Positions 51,998-61,487 of a stretch of DNA of 64,000 bases are shown here, piece after piece (within the stretch, counting starts at the first letter, position 1; each line of letters starts with the position of its first letter). The stretch is from NCBI GenBank assembly GCA_018000995.1, contig JAGNIU010000007.1, positions 64,001 to 128,000 on the forward strand. The letters are read 5' to 3'. The DNA is from Bacteroidia bacterium. GTDB taxonomy: Bacteria > Bacteroidota > Bacteroidia > B-17B0 > Aurantibacillaceae. The translations under genes and the position numbers were made by a program. Below the pieces are notes generated by a model, which saw only the letters and a program-made list of their open reading frames with translations, did no database searches and had not been told where the DNA came from.

Positions 51998-53263
51998 ATG
52001 CAGGTATTTAAGTTTGGAGGCGCATCCGTAAAAGATGCAGAAGCTGTAAAAAATGTAGCCGAAATTTTAAAGAAATTCGCTATCCAAGAAACCATTGTTG
52101 TGGTATCAGCAATGGGTAAAACTACCAACGGTTTGGAAGAACTGGTAAATGCATTTTTCAATAAAACGGGAGACGCGGAATCTGTACTTCAAAAAAACAA
52201 AGACTATCATTTTAATATTTTAAAAGACCTTTTCTCCAATAAAAATCATGCAGTTTATAATGATATTGAAAATACATTTGTTGAATTAAACTGGATAATT
52301 GAGGATGAAGTATTACCAAATTATAATCAGGTTTACGACCAGATTGTGAGTATGGGAGAAATTATTTCAACCAAAATTATTGCAGCTTATTTAACTGAAA
52401 AAGGAATAAACAATAAATGGTTAGATGCGCGTGGAGTTATTCAAACAGACAACACTTACAGAGAGGGAAAAGTGAATTACGAGTTGAGTGAAGCGTTGGT
52501 AAAAGATGAATTAGTGCCATTGTTCAACACCACTAAAATTGTAGTAACGCAAGGATTTATTGGAGGAACGTCAGAGAACTTTACAACCACTTTGGGACGA
52601 GAAGGCTCGGATTATACCGCCGCTCTTTTAGCTTATTTTACGAATGCAGAAAGCGTTACAATTTGGAAGGATGTTCCTGGAGTTTTAAATGCAGATCCGA
52701 AATGGTTTAAAAACACAAAAAAAATTGATGAGTTAACTTATCATGATGCTATTGAATTTACGTATTACGGAGCCACAGTAATTCATCCCAAAACAATAAA
52801 GCCGCTTCAGAATAAAAATATCCCACTTTTTGTGAAATCTTTTTTAAAGCCTGAAGAAACAGGAACAGTTATACACAACAGTGATATACGGGTACCAATT
52901 CCAAGTTATATTTTTAAAATCAATCAGCTATTAATTTCAATTCAACCGAAGGATTTTTCGTTTATAGGTGAGGATAATTTGAGTGCGATTTTTGATGTAT
53001 TTGCAAGGTTCGGTGCTAAGATTCATTTGATGCAAAATTCAGCCATAAGTTTTTCGGTTTGTATTGACGAAGAAACTGCTAAAACCGAAAATCTAATTCA
53101 AGAATTACAGAAGGAATTTAAAGTGCTTTATAACTCCGGATTAGAATTATTAACTATCCGGAATTACGATCAGCAAACCATCAATAAACTTATCGAAAAT
53201 AAGACAGTTTTGATGGAGCAAAGGAGCCGGAATACCGTTCAGATGGTATTGGCTAACATTTAG
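51998..53263 (+). CDS. Aspartate kinase
   Basis: A 421-residue enzyme that phosphorylates aspartate, the first step to lysine, threonine and methionine. The N-terminus is VFKFGGASVKDAEAVKNVAE with catalytic K5. The aspartate and ATP sites include ARGVIQTDNTYREGK, TQGFIGGTS, TTLGREGSDYTAAL and WKDVPGVLNADPK. The C-terminal part (from about residue 300) forms the ACT region that binds feedback inhibitors. It is a stand-alone kinase, not the ThrA-type fusion. It has its own unit after the secG terminator. Confidence 0.95.
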   Translation: MQVFKFGGASVKDAEAVKNVAEILKKFAIQETIVVVSAMGKTTNGLEELVNAFFNKTGDAESVLQKNKDYHFNILKDLFSNKNHAVYNDIENTFVELNWIIEDEVLPNYNQVYDQIVSMGEIISTKIIAAYLTEKGINNKWLDARGVIQTDNTYREGKVNYELSEALVKDELVPLFNTTKIVVTQGFIGGTSENFTTTLGREGSDYTAALLAYFTNAESVTIWKDVPGVLNADPKWFKNTKKIDELTYHDAIEFTYYGATVIHPKTIKPLQNKNIPLFVKSFLKPEETGTVIHNSDIRVPIPSYIFKINQLLISIQPKDFSFIGEDNLSAIFDVFARFGAKIHLMQNSAISFSVCIDEETAKTENLIQELQKEFKVLYNSGLELLTIRNYDQQTINKLIENKTVLMEQRSRNTVQMVLANI

Positions 53264-53319
53264 CTATTTAGAAATATTCTAAATAAAGAGCGATTTTTAA
53301 CAAAAAATAGATTCCAACA

Positions 53320-53350
53320 TTTGTTTTTTAAAATTCTTTAACTAATTTAG
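53320..53350 (+). promoter_or_regulatory. Likely promoter of the porP-gldKLMN cluster
   Basis: TTTG (53320-53323), a 19-base spacer and TAATTTAG (53343-53350, one mismatch from TAnnTTTG) lie 53 bases before the porP ATG. The spacing is right for a Bacteroidota promoter. Confidence 0.4.
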
Positions 53351-53402
53351 TGCCCTAAGTATATTTAGCTTAAGGTGCTAAGTAAAAATTAAAACAATAA
53401 AT

Positions 53403-54365
53403 ATGAAAAAACTATTTACAAAAGTTGTGGTGGCATTAGCCGGCTTTTCGAGTGTATTAATGGCTCAACAAGATCCTCAGTTTACTCAATTTATGCATAG
53501 TAAATTGATTTATAACCCGGGTTATGCTGGTACAAGCAACGCAATTTGCGCGAACCTTTTGTACCGTCAACAATGGGTAAATTTTGCAGGTGCGCCTCAA
53601 ACAGGTTTATTAAGTTTTGACATGCCAATCCTTCCAAACTTAGGGGTAGGTTTAAATCTTATGAGTGATGAAATTGGTGCGGATAAAACATTTTTTGCAC
53701 GTGTTGCAGTTGCTTACAACATGCCTATAAAAACCGGCCGTTTAGGATTAGGTATTGATGTAGGTATGTTACAAAAGAAAATTAACTCTACTTGGATTGC
53801 ACCTGAACCTGGTAAAGATGATGCGTCAATTCCAGGTTACCAAGCCACAGGAAGTACCACAACTAATCCTAACCTAAGTAAAGTTACTTACGATTTAGGT
53901 TTTGGTGCATTTTACCAAATACCTAATAAGATGTATATTGGTTTATCATCTACCCACTTACCTGCTCAATCAATTAAAGGTGAACAATCAATCAAATTTA
54001 ACATGGCCCGTCACTATTATTTAGTAGCAGGTTATGTATTTGCAATTAATCCACGTAATGATATTGGTGCTAACTTAAAAGTTAAATCCGATGCAGCTAC
54101 AACTCAAGTAGACATTAACTTAACATATGAATACGATAAATTCTTTTGGATTGGCGTATCATACCGTATGGAAGATGCAATCGCCCCTATGTTAGGTGTT
54201 AGATTGTTAAAAGATAAGGCTTTAAAAATTGGTTATTCTTATGATTACACGATGTCTAAAATAAAAGGCTATACATCTGGTACTCATGAAATTATGATAG
54301 GTTATTGTATGAATAAAAAGACTACAAAACCTACTGTATATGGTAACGTTAGATTCTTAGATTAA
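53403..54365 (+). CDS. porP: PorP/SprF-type T9SS outer-membrane protein
   Basis: A 320-residue outer-membrane barrel of the PorP/SprF family. The signal peptide ends near VLMAQ; the mature start QDPQFTQFMHSKLIYNPGYAG is the family signature. Repeated YDLGFGAFYQIPNKMYIGLS-type strands build the barrel. PorP links to PorK/GldK and to secreted surface anchors. It is placed directly before gldK (125-base gap), the order seen in Porphyromonas. Confidence 0.94.
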   Translation: MKKLFTKVVVALAGFSSVLMAQQDPQFTQFMHSKLIYNPGYAGTSNAICANLLYRQQWVNFAGAPQTGLLSFDMPILPNLGVGLNLMSDEIGADKTFFARVAVAYNMPIKTGRLGLGIDVGMLQKKINSTWIAPEPGKDDASIPGYQATGSTTTNPNLSKVTYDLGFGAFYQIPNKMYIGLSSTHLPAQSIKGEQSIKFNMARHYYLVAGYVFAINPRNDIGANLKVKSDAATTQVDINLTYEYDKFFWIGVSYRMEDAIAPMLGVRLLKDKALKIGYSYDYTMSKIKGYTSGTHEIMIGYCMNKKTTKPTVYGNVRFLD

Positions 54366-54490
54366 TAAAATTGTAACCTTTTTAAGAAACTATCGTTAAA
54401 ACCTCTTTACCAGCCACTGTTAATAATTTGTTGATAACATCAAATTGTAACTAATGACAGGTATTAAGGTTATAAACTAAAAGAACAATT

Positions 54491-56035
54491 ATGAAAAAAC
54501 TCTTGGTATTAGCTTCTTTCGTTGCAGTTGTAACAGGCTGTAATAAGAAAACCGGTGAGCTGATGGGTGTTGGAGGCCGTGAACCATGGTTTCAGCCTGA
54601 TCCTTACGGTACCCTCTGGATACCTATGGGAAGCTATCACATGGGCCCTAGTGACGAAGAAACTCCAATGGCACATACTGCCAAATCCAAAATGGTTTCC
54701 GTTCAGGCTTTCTATATTGATGACTCTGAAATTTCAAATAATGAGTACCGCCAGTTCGTTTACTGGGTTCGCGATTCAATTGCACGCCAATTATTAGCTC
54801 ATGGTTCTAACCCTGAAGCTGAAGAATTTGGTATTACTCAAGAGGACTACTTAGATGTATGGCCTGTATTTAAAGGTGATAACAACTTACAAGATCCTTA
54901 TCTAAACTGGGAAAAGAATATCAACTGGGATAGTCCGGATGAAGATTATCGTGCTGATTTACAACCAATGTACTTACCGGAAGCGGAACGTTTCTATAAT
55001 CGTAAGGAAATTGATACCCGTAAATTAAATTACGAATATTATAGAATTGATATCCGTTTAGCAGCATCTAAATCAAATCGTTTTATACCACAAAAATCTC
55101 CAGATATTCAGGATGCAGCTCACGAATACAAAAAAGCTGACTACATGAATGGTGTAGTATTAAATGATGGTCAAAACAATTCACCCGGTTCTCCTTCAAC
55201 TCCTGTTGGTGATCCTGGTAAAGACGCAAAAACTTTAGGTACTTATAATGTAAAAGATCAGGTTTCTGTTGGTCAAGGTAATTATGTTCCCCGTGAGCGT
55301 AAAGGTGTTGATCGTTCCGCATTTATTATTAAAGACATTATTAATGTTTATCCTGATACTTTAGCTTGGGTACATGATTATACTTACTCATTTAACGAAC
55401 CGATGACTAATATGTACTTCTGGCATCCGGCTTACGACCAATACCCTGTTGTTGGTGTAACTTGGAAACAAGCTCGTGCATTCTCAATCTGGCGTTCATT
55501 ATTATTAAACAACTACTTAATTGGTACCGGGCAAACAATCGTTAACGATTTCCGTTTACCAACTGAGTCCGAGTGGGAAAGAGCAGCTCGTGGTGATCTT
55601 GACTTGTCTCCATACCCTTGGGGTGGTCCATACATCCGTAATGCTCGTGGTTGCTTCTTAGGTAACTACAAACCAATGCGAGGTTCTTATATTGATGACG
55701 GTGGATTCCACTCAGTATATATTTACTCTTATAACCCTAACGATTTCGGTTTATATTGTATGGCTGGAAACGTATCAGAGTGGACAAGTAATGCATTCGA
55801 CGAGTCAGCTTATGATTTTGAACACGACTTAAACCCTGATTATGTTTATGAAGCTCAGGATAAAGATGCAAACGTTCTTAAACGTAAAGTAATTCGCGGT
55901 GGTAGCTGGAAAGATATTGGTTACTATTTACAAAATTCATCCCGTACCTATGAATATCAAGATACTGCTAAATGTTATGTAGGATTCCGTAACGTAATGA
56001 CCTATTTAGGTCGTTCGAAAGGGGATGATATTTAA
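54491..56035 (+). CDS. gldK: T9SS ring lipoprotein GldK
   Basis: A 514-residue lipoprotein (lipobox VTGC, C17) of the SUMF1/formylglycine-enzyme fold, without the catalytic role. Motifs: WIPMGSYHMGPSDEETP, FYIDDSEISNNEYRQFVYWV, DFRLPTESEWERAARG and MAGNVSEWTSNAF. With GldN it builds the periplasmic ring of the T9SS under the outer membrane. The following spacer before gldL is free of G for about 60 bases and holds a CTAA repeat. Confidence 0.97.
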   Translation: MKKLLVLASFVAVVTGCNKKTGELMGVGGREPWFQPDPYGTLWIPMGSYHMGPSDEETPMAHTAKSKMVSVQAFYIDDSEISNNEYRQFVYWVRDSIARQLLAHGSNPEAEEFGITQEDYLDVWPVFKGDNNLQDPYLNWEKNINWDSPDEDYRADLQPMYLPEAERFYNRKEIDTRKLNYEYYRIDIRLAASKSNRFIPQKSPDIQDAAHEYKKADYMNGVVLNDGQNNSPGSPSTPVGDPGKDAKTLGTYNVKDQVSVGQGNYVPRERKGVDRSAFIIKDIINVYPDTLAWVHDYTYSFNEPMTNMYFWHPAYDQYPVVGVTWKQARAFSIWRSLLLNNYLIGTGQTIVNDFRLPTESEWERAARGDLDLSPYPWGGPYIRNARGCFLGNYKPMRGSYIDDGGFHSVYIYSYNPNDFGLYCMAGNVSEWTSNAFDESAYDFEHDLNPDYVYEAQDKDANVLKRKVIRGGSWKDIGYYLQNSSRTYEYQDTAKCYVGFRNVMTYLGRSKGDDI

Positions 56036-56076
56036 TCTTTAGTATTAACAACAAACACAAACACAACTAACAAACA

Positions 56077-56100
56077 CTAACTAACTAACTAACTAACTAA
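56077..56100 (+). repeat. Six CTAA units in the gldK-gldL spacer
   Basis: Six perfect copies of ctaa lie in a stretch from about 56049 to 56107 that contains no G and few T. The gldL start codon is 13 bases after the repeat. Slippage here would change the spacing to gldL and possibly its translation. Confidence 0.8.
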
Positions 56101-56112
56101 CAAACACGAGCT

Positions 56113-56901
56113 ATGAGTCACAAACTTCCTAAAGTAACAGGGTTTAAAAGGTTCTTACACCTTTCTTCTTGTCTTGGTGCATCCGTTGTAATCTTGGGTG
56201 CCTTATTTAAAATTATGCACTGGCCTGGGTCAGGACCGATGTTAATTCTCGGCCTTGGAACTGAGGCGTTCTTATTCGCATTATTTGCTTCTGATATCCC
56301 TCATGAAGAATATGATTGGTCACTTGCGTACCCTGAATTAGGTGGTATGGGTGTTGAAGAAAGTCATGATACAAACAACAATTTACCTATTTCAAATCAA
56401 TTAGATAATTTACTAGAAGACGCAAAAATCGGTCCTGCTTTAATTGAAAGCTTAGGAAATGGTATGCGTTCATTAAGCGAAAACGCAAGTAAAATTGGTG
56501 ATATTACCAATGCAACTGTTGCAACAAACGAATATGTTGATAGCGTAAAATCTGCTTCAAAAAATGTTTCTACACTTGCCGATACATACAGCAAAGCTGC
56601 TTCAGCAATGTCTGACTTAGCTAACTCTAACGACGCTGGTTATTCAATTGGCGAATCATTAAATAAAGTATCTAAAAACTTATCTGCTTTAAATGCAACT
56701 TATGAACTACAATTACAAGGTTCAAAAGATCATTTAGATGCTACTAGTAAGTTCTATGATGGCTTACAAGATTTAATGAAAAACCTTCACGACTCTGTTG
56801 ACGATACTAAACTATACCGTCAGGAAATGTCTAAATTGTCTTCTAACTTAACATCCTTAAATTCAATTTACGGAAATATGTTAAGTGCTATGAAGGCTTA
56901 A
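56113..56901 (+). CDS. gldL: T9SS motor protein GldL
   Basis: A 262-residue inner-membrane protein. Two helices lie near the start (LHLSSCLGASVVILGALF and GPMLILGLGTEAFLFALF), with KIMHWPGSG between them; the Glu in the second helix is the proton-linked residue of the motor. The C-terminal part is a long cytosolic coiled region. GldL forms a five-fold ring around two GldM helices and uses proton flow to drive secretion and gliding. It is followed by a palindrome before gldM. Confidence 0.97.
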   Translation: MSHKLPKVTGFKRFLHLSSCLGASVVILGALFKIMHWPGSGPMLILGLGTEAFLFALFASDIPHEEYDWSLAYPELGGMGVEESHDTNNNLPISNQLDNLLEDAKIGPALIESLGNGMRSLSENASKIGDITNATVATNEYVDSVKSASKNVSTLADTYSKAASAMSDLANSNDAGYSIGESLNKVSKNLSALNATYELQLQGSKDHLDATSKFYDGLQDLMKNLHDSVDDTKLYRQEMSKLSSNLTSLNSIYGNMLSAMKA

Positions 56902-56919
56902 AAAATTGTTATTGGTTAA

Positions 56920-56962
56920 ATAATTAAAGAATGATGTAACTTTTATATCATTCTTTAATTAT
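56920..56962 (+). repeat. 43-base near-perfect palindrome between gldL and gldM
   Basis: The 16-base arms at 56920-56935 and 56947-56962 pair perfectly. With inner pairs the stem reaches 20 base pairs around a 3-base loop. It is AT-rich and lacks a T tract, so it is a weak terminator at most; an mRNA processing or stability element between gldL and gldM is more likely. Confidence 0.8.
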
Positions 56963-57016
56963 ACTTAATAGCGCGTAATTAAAAGAAAATATTCATTTAA
57001 AATATAATTAGAAAAA

Positions 57017-58690
57017 ATGGGTGGTGGCAAAGAAACTCCGAGGCAGAAGATGATTGGTATGATGTATCTCGTACTAACGGCTCTTCTGGCTATGAACGTA
57101 TCAAAACAAATCTTACACGGTTATATTGTTGTAAACGAAAGTATGGAAGCTAGTAAGAAAAATCTTACAGCAAACAACAAACGTATTACAGAATCTTTCG
57201 AAAGTACTATTAACGGAAACCCTGCAGCAAAGCCTTATTTTGATAAAGCTAAAATAGCGCAATCGCAGCTTGATGAAGTTGTAAAGTATATTGACAAGGT
57301 GAAGTTCAATGTTATTGCTAAAACTGAAAAATATGAAAATGCAGCTTCAGGAGATACTGCACAGTTAAAGCATCTTGAATCAACCGGTTCAGTTGATAAT
57401 TATGATATCCCTACTCACGAGTTAATCGGAAGTGATGCAGCTACACCAGAAAACAAACCTCTTTCAGCTTTAGAGCTAAAAGATAAAATGATGAAGCTTC
57501 ATAACAGTTTAATTGGTATGGTTGAGGAGATGCAAAAGAATCCTAAAACAAAATTATTACCGGATGATTACGAAGGCTTAAAGAAAAAACTTGGAACTCT
57601 AAAACCAATTGATTCTGGTCTTGAAGATGATGGTCTTAAAATGACTTGGGAAGTAGAGAATTTTTATCACTTACCAATGGCTGCGGTTGTAACTAACTTA
57701 AACAAAATGCAAGCTGAATTGAAGAACATCGAAGCTGAATTATTACAAGTGTTTTCAGGCGCTTCTGGAAAATTAGCAATCAAATTTGACAGGTTAAATG
57801 CAAAGGTTGTAGCTCCGAAAGGATACATACAAGCAGGTGAGCCTTACAAAGCTGATATCTTCTTAGCTGCGTCATCAAGCGCTTTAACTGCTGATATGAT
57901 GGAAATATTAATTGGTGCCGATTCTGCTTCAGGCGGTGCCGGTGGAACTAAATTACCAATTGTAGGTGGTGAAGGTAAATATGAAGTTGGTACTAGTGGC
58001 CAAGGTGAGCAAACTTATAAAGGTGTAATTAAGTTCAAAAAACCGGATGGTACTTTTGGTATTTATCCATTCTCTTCGTCATACATGGTTGCTGCTCCTG
58101 CAGTAGCGGTGGCTGCTGAAAAAATGAACGTAATTTATATTGGTGTTGATAATCCTGTTGCTGTTTCAGCTGCCGGTGTATCTCCAACTGATTTAATGGT
58201 TAATTTAAGTGGTTGTGGTGCTACTAAAACCGGTGGTGCTGGGGGTAAGTTCATCTTCAGAGCAACTACTCCTGGAACTATGCAAGTAAGTGTTTCTGCT
58301 AAAACTAAAGAAGGTACAAAAGCACAAGGTAAAGCAATGCCTTTCCGTGTAAAGAAAATTCCAGATCCAACTCCTAAATTAGGTGGACGTTTAGTTCAAG
58401 GTATTGCTGATTACAAGAAAATAGAATTAGCTTCAATTGCCGGTGTAGGTGCTGAGGTTCCTGGTTTCGACTTTGATGTTAAATTCCCTGTTGTAAGCTT
58501 CATATTTAGCGCTAACGTAAAAGGTAACTTAAAAGAATTTACTTGTACTGGTCCGAATTTATCTGCGGAAGCAAAACAAGTATTACAATCATTAGGTATT
58601 GGTGGTAAAGCTTATTTTGAAGATATTAAAGTAAAAGCTCCTGATGGAAGTATCAGGAAACTTGCCACAGCTTCATTAAAAGTAAAATAA
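57017..58690 (+). CDS. gldM: T9SS motor protein GldM
   Basis: A 557-residue protein with one N-terminal membrane helix (MIGMMYLVLTALLAMNVS, about residues 12-29) and four periplasmic domains (D1-D4). The start MGGGKETPRQKMIGMMYLV is diagnostic. Two GldM helices sit inside the GldL ring, and the long periplasmic part reaches to the GldK/GldN ring, carrying rotation. Sequence is Ala/Gly/Lys-rich in the outer domains. It is followed by gldN after 7 bases. Confidence 0.97.
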   Translation: MGGGKETPRQKMIGMMYLVLTALLAMNVSKQILHGYIVVNESMEASKKNLTANNKRITESFESTINGNPAAKPYFDKAKIAQSQLDEVVKYIDKVKFNVIAKTEKYENAASGDTAQLKHLESTGSVDNYDIPTHELIGSDAATPENKPLSALELKDKMMKLHNSLIGMVEEMQKNPKTKLLPDDYEGLKKKLGTLKPIDSGLEDDGLKMTWEVENFYHLPMAAVVTNLNKMQAELKNIEAELLQVFSGASGKLAIKFDRLNAKVVAPKGYIQAGEPYKADIFLAASSSALTADMMEILIGADSASGGAGGTKLPIVGGEGKYEVGTSGQGEQTYKGVIKFKKPDGTFGIYPFSSSYMVAAPAVAVAAEKMNVIYIGVDNPVAVSAAGVSPTDLMVNLSGCGATKTGGAGGKFIFRATTPGTMQVSVSAKTKEGTKAQGKAMPFRVKKIPDPTPKLGGRLVQGIADYKKIELASIAGVGAEVPGFDFDVKFPVVSFIFSANVKGNLKEFTCTGPNLSAEAKQVLQSLGIGGKAYFEDIKVKAPDGSIRKLATASLKVK

Positions 58691-58697
58691 ACAACAT

Positions 58698-59543
58698 ATG
58701 AATAAAGCTATTCAAATATTTATTGTTTTCATCTTCGTTGCTGCATTTAATATGAATGCACAACCAGGCGTATTTCAACCGGGCGATTACAAAGACGGTA
58801 TTTACGACAAAGAAAACACTGTTAGCAGACGTTATATTCCATATACCCACCTTCGTGAAGGTGATGTAGCTTGGGAAAAACGCGTTTGGCGTGATTTGGA
58901 TATGCGCGAAAAAATCAATCAGCAATTATATTACCCAACTGATATTTTAGTGAGCCGTATTTCATTATTCCAATTGCTCGCTAAGTATATCCTTAATGGA
59001 CAAGTAATAGCTTTTGCCGATGAGGAGTTTTTAATTCCTATGGAAGGTTCTGTTATTAAAGATAAATTAAAGAAGTGTGACTCTATTCAAGAATCAAGTT
59101 TTGACGCTGAAGGAAATGAATTAATTACCTCTCGTTGGAATTGTGACTCTACATCTATCTTCCGCGAGGTACTTAAATACCAACTAAAAGAAGATTGGTT
59201 CTTCGATAAGCAAAAATCTGTTTTAGAAGTTCGAATTTTAGGTATGGGTGCTTACCAGTATGTTGAAGAAAAAGAAGCGTACAAAGAATTATTCTGGGTA
59301 TATTTTCCTGCTGTTCGTCCTTTCTTTGCGAAGCATGAAGTATATAATCCTAAAAATGACTCTGAGCGTCGTTCATTCGAAGATATTTTCTGGAAAAGAC
59401 AATTCGCAAGTAAGATTAATAAAGAAACGAATGTGTACGATAGACAAATTCAAATGTATGCACGCGGTATTGATGCGCTCTTAGAATCTGATCGCATTAA
59501 AAACGACATTTTCCGTTGGGAACACGATTTGTGGCATTTTTAA
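58698..59543 (+). CDS. gldN: T9SS ring protein GldN
   Basis: A 281-residue exported protein (signal peptide to about FNMNAQ). The start of the mature part, VSRRYIPYTHLREGDVAWEK and RVWRDLDMREKINQQLYYP, is the family signature. GldN pairs with GldK in the periplasmic ring and contacts the GldM tip. It ends the porP-gldKLMN unit with a terminator 20 bases later. Confidence 0.97.
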   Translation: MNKAIQIFIVFIFVAAFNMNAQPGVFQPGDYKDGIYDKENTVSRRYIPYTHLREGDVAWEKRVWRDLDMREKINQQLYYPTDILVSRISLFQLLAKYILNGQVIAFADEEFLIPMEGSVIKDKLKKCDSIQESSFDAEGNELITSRWNCDSTSIFREVLKYQLKEDWFFDKQKSVLEVRILGMGAYQYVEEKEAYKELFWVYFPAVRPFFAKHEVYNPKNDSERRSFEDIFWKRQFASKINKETNVYDRQIQMYARGIDALLESDRIKNDIFRWEHDLWHF

Positions 59544-59563
59544 GTTGTTGTTAGCGTAAGTTT

Positions 59564-59599
59564 AAACCCTGAAGTATTAATTTGCTTCAGGGTTTTTTT
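59564..59599 (+). terminator. Intrinsic terminator after gldN
   Basis: aaaccctgaag (59564-59574) and cttcagggttt (59585-59595) form a perfect 11-base stem with a 10-base loop, followed by a run of seven T that begins in the right arm. Confidence 0.92.
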
Positions 59600-59651
59600 A
59601 TTTCCTGAAAGGAAACTAAATTCCAATCGTCTTTATAGTAAGCAACCACTC

Positions 59652-61487
59652 ATGAAAAGACATTTCCTTGCCATATCATTTCTCTTTCTTTTAAATAGTT
59701 TTTATTCCCAAAAGATAAACTGGCAAGCTTGGGGGGAAACAGCTTTTAAAGCGGCCAAGAAAGAGCACAAGCCTGTGTTTTTAGATGTAGGTACTGAATG
59801 GTGTACTGCCTGCAACCTGATGGAAGAAAATACTTATACGGATACAACTGTTATTGGCCTCATCAATCGCAATTTCATTCCCATTAAAGCAGATGCAGAG
59901 GCACAACCCGATGTAGGCGCCCGCTTTTTACAATGGGGTTGGCCGGCATTAATTTTTTTAGATTCAGAAGGCAATCAATTAATGGCTATTCAAGGTAATC
60001 GAAGGCCTGGTACGTTCACTGAAATACTAAATGATTTTTTAGTAAAGTATAAGGCAGGACAAATTTCTATTCAGGATAATAATTTTTTCTCGCCTGAGCC
60101 GCCGGATAATTCGGATCTCACTAAAATATTTAATAAAGCGAATAATCAATTGCATTATTATTACGATTCACTTTATGCAGGTTGGGGTTACAATCTAAAA
60201 ATTCCATTATACCAACCGGTTGAGTATAGTTTCTGGGCAACCAAAATGCAAAAGAAACCTTATGAAAAACAAAAGGCACTTAAGTCATTAACAAAATATG
60301 CGCAAGTTAGCGATCGCGTTTGTGGCGGTGTGTATTTTGGATGTTCATCAGGCAGAAGTTGGAAAGGCGCTGCTCCTGAAAAACGCAGCGAATATCAAGG
60401 TGGTGTTTTGCATAATTATGCAGAAGCATATTTAGCAACAGGAAATATTAAATGGTTGAACGAAGCTAAACTTATAAAAAAATATTTATTAGAAAGTATG
60501 CTCTCAATCGAAGATAGCTTGTTTTATAACAGTCAGGAAGAATATTTAAACATTAACGGTAACCCAAAAGGGATGCCGCCCGAAAAATATTTTACTTTGT
60601 CGGCAACCGAACGTGCTAAATATGGTTTTCCTCCAATAGATAAAACTATTTATACGGATATAAATTTCAGAATTGTAAAAGGCTTTATAAAGTTGTATGA
60701 AGCCACACAAGATCCTGCAGACTTAAACATCGCAATTGCCATAGGAAAGAAAATAATTTCTAAAGCACAAATACCTGATGGTTGGTTTAAATCAGTAATA
60801 GAAAATAAAAACACCGTTCAACGTATGCGGGAACTTCCATCAGACTCAGCTCAAAAAACAGTTTTGTATTTGAAACCTCAAGGTCATTCCGGAATTGCAA
60901 TGTTGGCTTTATATCAATATACAAATGACAGTACTTGGTTAATGCATTGTAAAAAATTAAATGCGGCGGTGAATAAGGAATTGTTTGATAAGGAAAATGG
61001 AGGATATTATTCTACCAATTATACTCCCATGGCATTGGGTGGTAAGAAAACGTTTACAAAAGTATTAGTAGAGAATGCATTGTTTGCACGCTTTTTAATT
61101 GAGTTAAGTGATTTAACAGGAGAAGAAATTTATTTGAAGTGGGCAGAAGGAGCAATTCGTTCTGTTAGCGCTGATAAAATGGTTCAAAACGAAGAACGCT
61201 TAATTGCGGATTATGTTTTAGCTATTGATAAATTACGCAAACAACATTTAGTATTTACGGTTGTAACTTCAGAACCAAATTCTGTTGAGGCAAAGAATCT
61301 GATAAAACAAATTCAGAAATACTACCATCCCGCAAAATTAATTAAAGTGGAAGCGCCCGGACATTATCCTGATTTAGGAAAACCAAGTTTATTTGTATGT
61401 AGTAAAGTAGTGTGCTCGCAACCAATTCTTTATTCAGAAAACACAAAAAAAGAGATTGATGGATTTATAAATAAGCTTAAGAATTAG
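59652..61487 (+). CDS. Exported thioredoxin-fold protein (DUF255 / YyaL-like)
   Basis: A 611-residue exported protein (signal peptide to about SFYSQ). The thioredoxin domain has the redox motif WCTAC (C51, C54) in [19 protein letters not shown]; the usual family form has Cys-His-Trp-Cys. A glycoside-hydrolase-like (alpha/alpha)6 domain follows (about residues 155-500), with [15 protein letters not shown] and [20 protein letters not shown]. The C-terminal part resembles YyaL. Such proteins are called spermatogenesis-associated protein 20-like; function is unknown, and a periplasmic redox role is inferred. It overlaps the convergent queG end by 11 bases. Confidence 0.85.
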   Translation: MKRHFLAISFLFLLNSFYSQKINWQAWGETAFKAAKKEHKPVFLDVGTEWCTACNLMEENTYTDTTVIGLINRNFIPIKADAEAQPDVGARFLQWGWPALIFLDSEGNQLMAIQGNRRPGTFTEILNDFLVKYKAGQISIQDNNFFSPEPPDNSDLTKIFNKANNQLHYYYDSLYAGWGYNLKIPLYQPVEYSFWATKMQKKPYEKQKALKSLTKYAQVSDRVCGGVYFGCSSGRSWKGAAPEKRSEYQGGVLHNYAEAYLATGNIKWLNEAKLIKKYLLESMLSIEDSLFYNSQEEYLNINGNPKGMPPEKYFTLSATERAKYGFPPIDKTIYTDINFRIVKGFIKLYEATQDPADLNIAIAIGKKIISKAQIPDGWFKSVIENKNTVQRMRELPSDSAQKTVLYLKPQGHSGIAMLALYQYTNDSTWLMHCKKLNAAVNKELFDKENGGYYSTNYTPMALGGKKTFTKVLVENALFARFLIELSDLTGEEIYLKWAEGAIRSVSADKMVQNEERLIADYVLAIDKLRKQHLVFTVVTSEPNSVEAKNLIKQIQKYYHPAKLIKVEAPGHYPDLGKPSLFVCSKVVCSQPILYSENTKKEIDGFINKLKN

